A stretch of DNA of 8,782 nt, taken from NCBI GenBank assembly GCA_031290075.1, contig JAITOG010000070.1:1-8782 (forward strand). The letters run 5' to 3'. Below the pieces are notes generated by a model. The model saw only the letters and a list, made by a program, of their open reading frames with translations, made no database searches and was not told where the DNA came from. Both the position numbers and the translations under genes were made by a program. The DNA is from Holosporales bacterium. Its GTDB lineage: Bacteria; Pseudomonadota; Alphaproteobacteria; BNTO01. Below, one piece after another: positions 1 through 5,364 of this stretch. Numbering within the stretch: the stretch's first letter is position 1; the number at the start of each line of letters is the position of its first letter.

Positions 1-58
1 AAAATAAGTTAATAAAATATATTTTATCAAAAAAATAAAAGGCTTGTTTTCTACTATT

Positions 59-87
59 AAAAAAAATTGATCCTTGTAAACAGGGAT
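59..87 (-). terminator. Rho-independent terminator-like hairpin, no gene of its own in view
   Basis: Read on the minus strand, ATCCCTG (87-81) pairs with CAAGGAT (76-70) around a TTTA loop, with one G-T wobble. It is followed by CAA and eight T (66-59), the classic order of stem then U-tract. No minus-strand gene lies immediately upstream of it in this window; tlc ends 1.8 kb away and has its own hairpin. It may serve a gene now lost or displaced by the ankyrin/repeat block, or act as a late backup. The stem is only 7 bp, so confidence is modest. Confidence 0.4.
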
Positions 88-120
88 TTATAAGAGATAT
101 TTTTATGCAGGGGTGTAAGC

Positions 121-264
121 GTATACCCAAACCCCAAAAAATTGCAGATTCAAACTTTTTGGGTTTCAAGGATTGGCGCAATTAAAATCCGCATTCTTTG
201 AGAACCCCAGTATGCTCCTTCAACTTTGCTAGAAGAAATTGGTTTCGAAAGAGCTCTATTTTAA
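121..264 (+). repeat. Palindromic intergenic repeat, copy 1
   Basis: This stretch closely matches 1685-1825 in the same orientation, from GTATACCCAAACCCC through AGAAGAAATTGGTTTCGAA (231-249), with weaker similarity to about 264. It is internally self-complementary: CCCCAAAAAATTGCAGATT (132-150) faces AATCCGCATTCTTTG (186-200) as an imperfect long stem, with a nested CAAACT/GGTTTC-like hairpin. The two copies bracket the ankyrin gene at 450-1439. Compared with copy 2, the left half of the larger 252-bp unit is missing here. I do not recognise a named repeat family. Confidence 0.75.
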
Positions 265-270
265 AACCCA

Positions 271-310
271 ATAAAGCAGAGATATGCTTTATCGCTAACC
301 GCAAAAGCGG
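271..310. repeat. Two adjacent short hairpins next to the IS end
   Basis: ATAAAGCA (271-278) and TGCTTTAT (285-292) form a perfect 8-bp inverted repeat with a 6-nt loop. CCGC (299-302) and GCGG (307-310) form a 4-bp stem around AAAA. The second runs directly into the IS-end repeat unit at 309. Part of the similarity to the right-hand IS end (TCCG, TTTTGC) extends into this region, so it is probably subterminal IS sequence. No function can be assigned. Confidence 0.45.
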
Positions 311-354
311 ACATTTCTGAATTGCACAAGAGGACATTTCGAATTGCACTGACA
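309..354 (+). mobile_element. Decayed insertion-sequence end (IS21-like), facing right
   Basis: Two tandem near-copies of one unit are visible: GGACATTTCTGAATTGCAC (309-327) and GGACATTTCGAATTGCAC (332-349), followed by TGACA (350-354). Read inward on the minus strand the terminus is TGTCAGTGCAATTCG. The same two-unit structure occurs in reverse at 8091-8137. Serial repeated units behind a terminal 5'-TG are typical of IS21-family ends, where they bind the transposase; the family assignment is from memory of that organisation and is not proven. The body of the element should lie to the left but is absent, replaced by the palindromic repeat. No transposase gene is present. Confidence 0.6.
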
Positions 355-369
355 AAATTAAAATAAACC

Positions 370-398
370 TTGAAATGTAGAAGAAACATTATTATTAT
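370..398 (+). promoter_or_regulatory. Candidate promoter of the ankyrin gene
   Basis: TTGAAA (370-375) is followed after exactly 17 nt by TATTAT (393-398), close to the sigma70 consensus. The -10 lies within the (ATT)n tract, so further TATTAT hexamers occur every three bases downstream. Transcription would start around 405 and read into the ankyrin gene at 450. A weaker alternative -35, CTGACA (349-354), is at the IS end but has no good -10 at 17 nt. Confidence 0.45.
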
Positions 399-416
399 TA
401 TTATTATTATTATTAT
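388..416 (+). repeat. (ATT)9 trinucleotide microsatellite
   Basis: Nine uninterrupted ATT units run from 388 to 414, followed by AT. The tract lies 34-62 bases upstream of the ankyrin start codon and overlaps the predicted -10 box. Perfect tracts of this length are prone to slipped-strand mispairing. Changes in unit number would alter promoter or leader spacing, not the reading frame. Confidence 0.9.
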
Positions 417-449
417 CTTTGTTAGATTATTTTAAAGGAAGTATAGGAA

Positions 450-1439
450 ATGAAAGGATTTTATAAAGTTGCAGCGCTTGTCTTAGGAGTAAGCATCTTC
501 ACCTACGAATCAGCTAATACAAGTGAACTAGCACGTTGGGTATTTACTGGTATGTGCAATGGAATTTGTAATCCTAAAGTAGGATGTGCATGTGCTGCTG
601 TTGGAACTACTGCTCTTTTGGGCAGTGGATTTGGAATTTACAAGAATAGAGATAAACTACTTCACTGGGCAGTCAAAAATGGTCATGCAACTTCTGTTAA
701 AGTATTAACTGATGCTGGAGCAGATAAAGAGGCTATAAATGGTAATGGAGAGACACTACTTCATGAAGCAGCTTCTTTGGGGCATGCAAGAGTTGTTAAA
801 GTATTAACTGATGCTGGAGCAAATAAAGAAGCTAAAGATAGATGTGGAGATACCCCACTTCATAGAGCAGCTTTTAGAGGGCATGCAAGAGTTGTTAAAG
901 TATTAACTGATGCTGGAGCAAATAAAGAAGCTACAGATAGTAATGGAAGGACACCACTTCATTGGGGGGCGGCTAGATTTGGAAATGTTAATGTTGTTAG
1001 AGAATTACTTAGAACTGATGCATGTAGACCTGCAGCAAATAAAGAAGCTAGAGATAATGATGGAAGGACACCACTTCATGTAGCAGCTTCTGGAGGGAAT
1101 AAAGAAATTGTTGAAGTATTACTTGCTGCTGGAGCAGATAAAGAGGCTAGAGATAATGATGGAAGGACACCACTTCATGAAGCAGCTTCTGGATGGTGGA
1201 CTGGATGGTGGAATATTGTTGAAGTATTACTTGCTGCTGGAGCAGATAAAGAGGCTAGAGATAAGGATGGAAGGACACCGCTTCATGTAGCAGCTTCTAA
1301 AGGGCATGCAGAAATTGTTAAAGTATTACTTGCTGCTGGAGCAAGTAAAGATGCTACAGATGGTAATGGAAATACACCACTTCATTTAGTTGCTCCATTT
1401 GGGATATGGAATGTTGAATTGTGTAGGTTGCTTGCATAA
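450..1439 (+). CDS. Ankyrin-repeat protein with N-terminal signal/anchor and Cys-rich segment
   Basis: This is a 329-residue protein. A basic-hydrophobic N-terminus (1-17, then a polar stretch) looks like a signal peptide or anchor. A Cys cluster follows (C36, C40, C46, C48), then a second apolar segment (about 48-64). From about residue 67 to the end there are some eight ankyrin repeats of about 33 residues, each with the TPLH..A and VV/IV.VLL.AGA signatures. Repeat 4 has an insertion (RTDACRPAA), repeat 6 contains GWWTGWW, and repeat 8 is partial. AAAGGAAG (434-441) is a good ribosome binding site 8 nt before ATG. Ankyrin arrays mediate protein-protein contacts and in intracellular bacteria are often secreted effectors. 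Here the N-terminus argues for export or membrane anchoring; the partner is unknown. The gene is monocistronic, convergent with tlc, and bracketed by repeats. Confidence 0.9.
   Translation: MKGFYKVAALVLGVSIFTYESANTSELARWVFTGMCNGICNPKVGCACAAVGTTALLGSGFGIYKNRDKLLHWAVKNGHATSVKVLTDAGADKEAINGNGETLLHEAASLGHARVVKVLTDAGANKEAKDRCGDTPLHRAAFRGHARVVKVLTDAGANKEATDSNGRTPLHWGAARFGNVNVVRELLRTDACRPAANKEARDNDGRTPLHVAASGGNKEIVEVLLAAGADKEARDNDGRTPLHEAASGWWTGWWNIVEVLLAAGADKEARDKDGRTPLHVAASKGHAEIVKVLLAAGASKDATDGNGNTPLHLVAPFGIWNVELCRLLA
780..932 (+). repeat. 99-bp tandem duplication in ankyrin repeats 2-3
   Basis: Fifty-four bases at 780-833 recur without a mismatch at 879-932, an offset of exactly 99 bp (33 codons, one ankyrin repeat). 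Repeat 1 (around 697-735) is a close but diverged copy. Identity at the DNA level, not only in protein, points to recent duplication or gene conversion. Confidence 0.85.
994..1037 (+). repeat. 44-bp segment shared with the second ankyrin gene
   Basis: This segment of repeat 4, encoding VRELLRTDACRPAA, matches the minus strand of 8716-8673 at 42 of 44 bases. The two differences are T/C and T/G. The surrounding ankyrin sequence is much less similar, so this looks like a transferred or homogenised block. Because the copies are inverted they could mediate inversion of the intervening 7.6 kb. Confidence 0.85.
1107..1264 (+). repeat. 108-bp tandem duplication in ankyrin repeats 5-6
   Basis: Fifty bases at 1107-1156 are identical to 1215-1264. 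The offset is 108 bp, not 99, because repeat 6 is three residues longer than the standard 33. A third, diverged copy starts at about 1316. This second homogenised block differs from the one at 780-932: LLAAGADKEA here against LTDAGANKEA there. The array therefore seems to have grown by two separate duplications. Confidence 0.85.
1189..1212 (+). repeat. 12-bp in-frame tandem duplication (encodes WWTGWW)
   Basis: CTGGATGGTGGA occurs twice back to back (1189-1200 and 1201-1212). It gives the peptide GWWTGWWN in the helix-turn part of ankyrin repeat 6 and accounts for its extra length. The duplication preserves frame and places four tryptophans on one repeat. Confidence 0.9.
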
Positions 1440-1511
1440 GTTCAGAAGATATGAAACTGCTACAGATTTTTTTTGAAACGCAGGAATGCTGAGAGATTGA
1501 GAGTAAATTTT

Positions 1512-1550
1512 TGAATAACTTCCGCTCACAACAGGCAAGGAAGTTATTCA
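1512..1550 (+). terminator. Perfect 12-bp hairpin downstream of the ankyrin gene
   Basis: TGAATAACTTCC (1512-1523) and GGAAGTTATTCA (1539-1550) are perfect inverted repeats with a 15-nt loop, 72 nt after the ankyrin stop codon. No U-tract follows, so it is not a textbook intrinsic terminator. It could be an RNA-stabilising or attenuating stem, or part of the adjacent palindromic element that begins six bases later. Confidence 0.4.
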
Positions 1551-1555
1551 TAACT

Positions 1556-1807
1556 TTCGAAACCAATTTCTTCTGCAAATTTGTTCGTCGCTTCGATGCT
1601 AGAATCCTCATGGGGTTTGGGAAAAATCACAGATTTTCCCCAATGCCCCTCATGTACATTTAGTACACTCCTGTTCTGCGCTTCGTATACCCAAACCCCA
1701 AAAAATTGCGGATTCAAACTTTTTGAGTTTCAAGGGATTTGCAGCAATTAAATCCGCATTCTTTGGGGGCCCCAGTATGCTCCTTGCCAGAAGAAATTGG
1801 TTTCGAA
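1556..1807. repeat. MITE-like 252-bp palindromic element
   Basis: TTCGAAACCAATTTCTTCT (1556-1574) is the exact reverse complement of AGAAGAAATTGGTTTCGAA (1789-1807). Between these 19-bp ends are further self-complementary segments. One is GGGGTTTGGGAAAAATC against GATTTTCCCCAATGCCCC (1612-1649), a stem with small bulges. Another is TGTAC/GTACA (1653-1667). A third is CCCCAAAAAATTGCGGATT (1696-1714) against AATCCGCATTCTTTGGGG (1751-1768). There is no coding capacity. Perfect terminal inverted repeats, a nested foldback and a second partial copy at 121-264 suggest a non-autonomous element. I see no clear target-site duplication. Confidence 0.65.
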
Positions 1808-1825
1808 GGAAGTCTAATATTTTAA
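1685..1825 (+). repeat. Palindromic intergenic repeat, copy 2
   Basis: This is the direct-orientation partner of 121-264 and forms the right half of the 252-bp unit. The match starts at GTATACCCAAACCCC and remains strong to GGTTTCGAA (1807), then weakly to about 1825. Small indels separate the copies, such as CAACTTTGCT in copy 1 against GCC in copy 2 before AGAAG, so the two are not a very recent duplication. Confidence 0.75.
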
Positions 1826-1832
1826 CTGCTAC

Positions 1833-1872
1833 GGAAATAACTAAAAAAGATAAACCTTTTCTAGTTATTTCC
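1833..1872 (-). terminator. Strong hairpin at the end of tlc
   Basis: GGAAATAACTA (1833-1843) and TAGTTATTTCC (1862-1872) are perfect 11-bp inverted repeats. After one mismatch, AAAAG (1845-1849) pairs with CTTTT (1856-1860) around a 6-nt loop, giving about 16 pairs. It begins eight bases past the tlc stop codon. On the minus strand no U-run follows the stem; on the plus strand TTTT follows. It probably separates the convergent tlc and ankyrin transcripts, possibly in both directions. Confidence 0.55.
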
Positions 1873-1880
1873 TTTTAAAA

Positions 1881-3266
1881 TTAGCACACAGGCTTATTTT
1901 CAGTAGTAGCTTTTTTGTGAGTTTTACCAAGGAACATTGCTACAAAGAACCAAAGAACAATCAATGGGAAACAAACAATTCCAGCTAAATTCAAATAACA
2001 TGCCTTTCCAGAAATTGCTCCAAAAACTTTTTGCAATGGTATTAATACCATATTAAATAGAGAACCAGATTCTTTAGAAAGCCTTGATCCAAACACCTCT
2101 ATCCAAGCCTGAGCTTTGAAACGAACAGCTGGAGTTGTTGGAATATATAGCTGTTTTAAAGATGGGTTGCTTACTGCATAGTTTAAAGCTTTTGCACTGA
2201 CCATTAGGACAAATAAGAAATTTAACGAATCAATAGTCAAAAATCCAAACAACGCCCCTCCAAGAAGAAGCGGCACGCAACAAAGGGAAATTCCAAGACC
2301 AAGCTTTCTAGAAATATTACTAGCCCCAAGGAGCAAGAAAACAACTGTAATAAAGTTAACGCAAGACGCATATAATCCAAGATAACTACTTCTATCAACA
2401 GGTGAAGAAGAAAATGCTGCATCAACTGCTAATTTGAAATTATAATCAAATATTGTTGCAATAAATTCAAACATAAAAATAAGTAAGAATATACAAAGTA
2501 AATATTTATGCGTAAACAATAACTTAAGCCCTTCAGTAAATCCTGTTTTTTCTTTTGGTTCTTTCTCTTTTGCCACTTTTTTATCTCCCTCTCCTTCAAA
2601 AGCTTTTAATAATTCTTTTGGTGTTTTATCAAAGAAATACTTTGTAAGTAAAATCATAATAAAAGGAAACGCACTTGCAAACAATAAAGTAAGCAAATTT
2701 GTTGTAAAACCAAGCATCTTAGGCATTCTAACAAATACTAGTGGGAAAATAATTCCAGCAGTTTGCCCAATGAAATATACAAATGAGAATCCCTGTTTTG
2801 CACTCTTTGGTGTAGTAACGTCTGTAGACACTGCCCAAAATAAAGCAAAAGCAATAGCCCCCCAACTTTCAACTAAAAAGTACCAAACATAAGCGATAAC
2901 ATTTCTTATGGTTGTATCTGTACAAATATTGTCCTCGCACATGTATATAAGTCCGGCAAACAATAGAATTATAATACCATAAAATGTAGGCACAATATTC
3001 ATAATCTTTTCTTTAGTAAAAATATTAAACAGCTTAGTATAAAATGCTACCATTGGTATCATTAAAAAAAGCGAAACAGTTTTTGCAAATGGAATATACT
3101 TGCCTCCTACAAGATTCATAAATACAGAATCTTTTAATGGGCGAATAGTCCAATAAATTCCAACAACCATAAAGTAAACAAATCCTAGTCTAACGAACTT
3201 TCGGAATTCTTGCTCCTCAAATTTACCAAAATTATGCGTAAAAAGTTTCATAAACAAATTAATCAT
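1881..3266 (-). CDS. tlc: Tlc/NTT-family ATP:ADP antiporter
   Basis: This 461-residue polytopic inner-membrane protein has 11-12 apolar segments and a charged loop (about 213-243). It belongs to the nucleotide transporter family that exchanges host ATP for bacterial ADP or imports other nucleotides. Visible family landmarks are RPLKDS (K45) in the first membrane segment, ESWG (E133), FDYNFK (D274, K278) and LSKESGS (K398). These correspond to the four charged residues known to matter in plant and rickettsial members, with Asp where plastid NTT1 has Glu in the third. Length is slightly under the usual 490-520. AAGGA sits 6 nt before the ATG, favouring this start over Met6. It has its own promoter upstream and a hairpin downstream. 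Substrate (ATP/ADP or another nucleotide) cannot be fixed from sequence. Confidence 0.92.
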   Translation of the reverse strand: MINLFMKLFTHNFGKFEEQEFRKFVRLGFVYFMVVGIYWTIRPLKDSVFMNLVGGKYIPFAKTVSLFLMIPMVAFYTKLFNIFTKEKIMNIVPTFYGIIILLFAGLIYMCEDNICTDTTIRNVIAYVWYFLVESWGAIAFALFWAVSTDVTTPKSAKQGFSFVYFIGQTAGIIFPLVFVRMPKMLGFTTNLLTLLFASAFPFIMILLTKYFFDKTPKELLKAFEGEGDKKVAKEKEPKEKTGFTEGLKLLFTHKYLLCIFLLIFMFEFIATIFDYNFKLAVDAAFSSSPVDRSSYLGLYASCVNFITVVFLLLGASNISRKLGLGISLCCVPLLLGGALFGFLTIDSLNFLFVLMVSAKALNYAVSNPSLKQLYIPTTPAVRFKAQAWIEVFGSRLSKESGSLFNMVLIPLQKVFGAISGKACYLNLAGIVCFPLIVLWFFVAMFLGKTHKKATTENKPVC

Positions 3267-3327
3267 TTTTTTTCCTTTTTAATTTTTTTTAAAGGTTTAA
3301 CCCTTTTAAATAACAACGAATACGTAG

Positions 3328-3356
3328 ATCTTACAAAAAAATAAAAAAAATGTCAA
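3328..3356 (-). promoter_or_regulatory. Promoter of tlc
   Basis: On the minus strand a perfect TTGACA (3356-3351) is followed after 17 nt by TAAGAT (3333-3328), a near-ideal sigma70 promoter. The spacer is almost pure T. Transcription would begin near 3321, giving a leader of about 55 nt that contains a weak AAAGG/CCTTT hairpin before the AAGGA ribosome binding site. This lets tlc be expressed independently of the bamA-skp-MFS run upstream. Confidence 0.75.
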
Positions 3357-3464
3357 AAATTACTTAACAGTTCTAAATCACATGAGAGGGAGATTTCTTC
3401 CATTAATTAAATAATGAATCTCTCAATTTCCGTAGTATTCAATATTTGTCTGTTTTGCTTAATA

Positions 3465-4718
3465 TTATTTATCTTCCTGGCTATGTTTAATGTCATCTAC
3501 AAAAAATGTTGCGATGATAGCTATAAACATTGCTATTACAATAAAGAAGAAAGTATTTTTATACATGGCTATTGTGTATATTGGGGTTCCATCAACAGCC
3601 ACAAGTCCATTTCTAAAATAATCAAGTAATTTTCCAAGAAGTGGCTGAAAAACAATCGCACTAGACATGCACATTGCGTTTATAAATCCTGTGGTTGTTC
3701 CTCCATATTCCTTTGTAACTAAGCTACAAGCCATTGAAAATGCTAAGATATTAGAGCCCGCACAAAAACCAACAATAAACACAAGTATAAGGCAAGTATA
3801 AAAATTAATAAAATTAAGATATAATACTGCGATAAATGACAATATAATACCTATAGCAAGCACAATAAGCGTTTTTTTGTAACTGTTAATTTTTTCGGCA
3901 ATCCACGCTGAAACGATGCTACCAATACCGAATCCTATAAAAATTATAGTTGGGGTTAATGCTGCTTGTTGAGTTGAAATTCCATATTTTTTCTCTATAA
4001 AAGGAACTCCCCAAAGCTCGGCTATAGCGCTTAATGGAAGGTATGATATGGCTGCATAAAATCCTAAAAGCCAACTTTGGGAATTTTTAGCAATAATTTT
4101 TAATCCTTCAAAGAGAGGTTTTGTTTTAGTTTCTTTTGTATTAGAAAAATCTTTCTTTTTCATAAAAATCATAGCCAAAATAGCGATAAAGATACCTATA
4201 GAAGCGATTATAAATGTTGTATTCCGCCATCCGAAATTTGCAACCAAAATAGCTGTTGGTTTTGTTCCGAATATTCCACCTAAACATCCAAAAAACATAG
4301 AAATTCCTGCAAGTACTCCATATTTTCTTTTATCAAAGAATTCTAAGGCACATTTTCCACAGCTCAAAAACGCAGATGCAGAAGAAAGACCTATTAAAAA
4401 GCGTCCAATTTTTAGCTGTAAAATAGATGATGCAGAACCAAAGATAAATGTTCCAAGAGAACAAAGCAGGCTACACATGATTATCATATTTTTTACCCCG
4501 ATTTTATCAACTATAATACCGCATGGAATTTGCATGGCAACGTAAGGAATATATAGAAATGAGGAGATGGCCCCTATAATTGATGCCGTAATTGAAAATT
4601 CTGTTATTAATTCATTTACAATAACTCCTGCTTCAACTCTTGTTATGTAAGAGAAAAGATAAAACATCCAGCAAACAGATATAGATGTTATTGCTACAAA
4701 ATTACAATTTTTTTCCAT
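3465..4718 (-). CDS. Major facilitator superfamily permease
   Basis: This 417-residue inner-membrane transporter has about 12 apolar segments split by a basic, charged central loop (about 187-212). MFS signatures visible are the loop 2-3 motif A, GIIVDKIGVKN (67-77), a motif-B-like GRFLIGLSSA (105-114), GWRNTTF (163-169), and GGTTTGFINAM (339-349). An arginine in the first membrane segment (R27) recalls the organic anion/phosphate-sugar permease branch, but the substrate cannot be read from sequence. Start: AGAGGA lies 6 nt before the ATG. It is 55 bp downstream of skp in the same direction with no terminator between them, so it is probably cotranscribed with bamA-skp. Such permeases are common in host-dependent bacteria for taking up host metabolites, which fits its proximity to tlc. 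Confidence 0.88.
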   Translation of the reverse strand: MEKNCNFVAITSISVCWMFYLFSYITRVEAGVIVNELITEFSITASIIGAISSFLYIPYVAMQIPCGIIVDKIGVKNMIIMCSLLCSLGTFIFGSASSILQLKIGRFLIGLSSASAFLSCGKCALEFFDKRKYGVLAGISMFFGCLGGIFGTKPTAILVANFGWRNTTFIIASIGIFIAILAMIFMKKKDFSNTKETKTKPLFEGLKIIAKNSQSWLLGFYAAISYLPLSAIAELWGVPFIEKKYGISTQQAALTPTIIFIGFGIGSIVSAWIAEKINSYKKTLIVLAIGIILSFIAVLYLNFINFYTCLILVFIVGFCAGSNILAFSMACSLVTKEYGGTTTGFINAMCMSSAIVFQPLLGKLLDYFRNGLVAVDGTPIYTIAMYKNTFFFIVIAMFIAIIATFFVDDIKHSQEDK

Positions 4719-4773
4719 TTTCTTTCCTCTGCATTAAAAAATTTGAAACTTCCCACAATTTTTATTCTAAATT

Positions 4774-5364
4774 TTATAATTTCTCCACAACATTTTCAAG
4801 TTGTTCATCAAATTTAGCAATAACCTCATCAGTAAGATCTATCTTAGAAGAGGCATAAAAAACTGCTTTTTTTTCATAAATATCTGCATTTAAAATAACA
4901 TCTAACTTATATTTTTTAGCTAATTCACCAGTTATCTTGAATATTGCTTCATGTACATACTCTTTTAAAATTGCGTCTTTTTCCCGAAATTCTTCTTTTT
5001 TTTTTTGAATTTGCGGCTCTAAAACAGCAAATTCCGCTTCAAATTGTTTTTTAAATTTTTGGCGTACTTTTGCAGAATTTTTTGGATTTTTTGAACTTTT
5101 TAACAAATTTTGCAAAATTTTGTACTTTTCTCTTATTTCATTGTTAGTTTTTTCAAAAGCTTGTTTTTCCAACTCATTTATTTTTAAGAAAACTTTTGAT
5201 TCTTTTTTGATACGAGTCCCGTCAACAATAGCTAATTTTAATGGAATTTCTTTTTGAAAGAATATATCTTTACAATTTTTTAATAAAATCAATAAACATA
5301 AGAATAAAACACATTCACTAAGTATACTTAAAATACGGTTAGATTTAAGAAAATCGTAAAACAT
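4774..5364 (-). CDS. skp: Skp/OmpH-family periplasmic chaperone
   Basis: This 196-residue protein is built like Skp (OmpH), the trimeric periplasmic chaperone that holds unfolded outer-membrane proteins for delivery to BamA. It has one N-terminal hydrophobic segment (about 12-29) without a clear cleavage site, so it may stay membrane-anchored. The family core follows: LKLAIVDGTRI (42-52), a long lysine/glutamate-rich coiled coil (about 58-150), then KYKLDVILNAD (151-161) and VFYASSKIDLTDEVI (168-182), matching the C-terminal strand-helix. Its ATG overlaps the bamA stop by one base (TAATG), implying translational coupling. In alphaproteobacteria lpxD normally follows; here an MFS permease does. 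No separate promoter was seen. Confidence 0.85.
   Translation of the reverse strand: MFYDFLKSNRILSILSECVLFLCLLILLKNCKDIFFQKEIPLKLAIVDGTRIKKESKVFLKINELEKQAFEKTNNEIREKYKILQNLLKSSKNPKNSAKVRQKFKKQFEAEFAVLEPQIQKKKEEFREKDAILKEYVHEAIFKITGELAKKYKLDVILNADIYEKKAVFYASSKIDLTDEVIAKFDEQLENVVEKL

Noticed and set aside
309..349. CRISPR-like array from the repeated GGACATTTC-GAATTGCAC units
   Set aside because: There are only two units, with a 4-nt spacer and a mirrored copy elsewhere, which fits a transposon end.
1108..1290. 60-codon plus-strand frame inside the ankyrin gene
   Set aside because: It is an out-of-frame shadow of the tandem ankyrin repeats, visible as the same peptide repeated.
1440..1475. 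T-tract at 1467-1474 as an intrinsic terminator for the ankyrin gene
   Set aside because: The preceding AGTT/AACT pairing is too short and interrupted to form a convincing stem.
1354..1611. 85-codon minus-strand frame
   Set aside because: It runs antisense to the ankyrin 3' end and through inverted repeats, with no recognisable protein features or ribosome binding site.
2237..2425. 62-codon minus-strand frame
   Set aside because: It lies wholly within tlc in another frame.
3414..3629. 71-codon plus-strand frame
   Set aside because: It is mostly antisense to the MFS gene; its apolar character mirrors the membrane segments it opposes.
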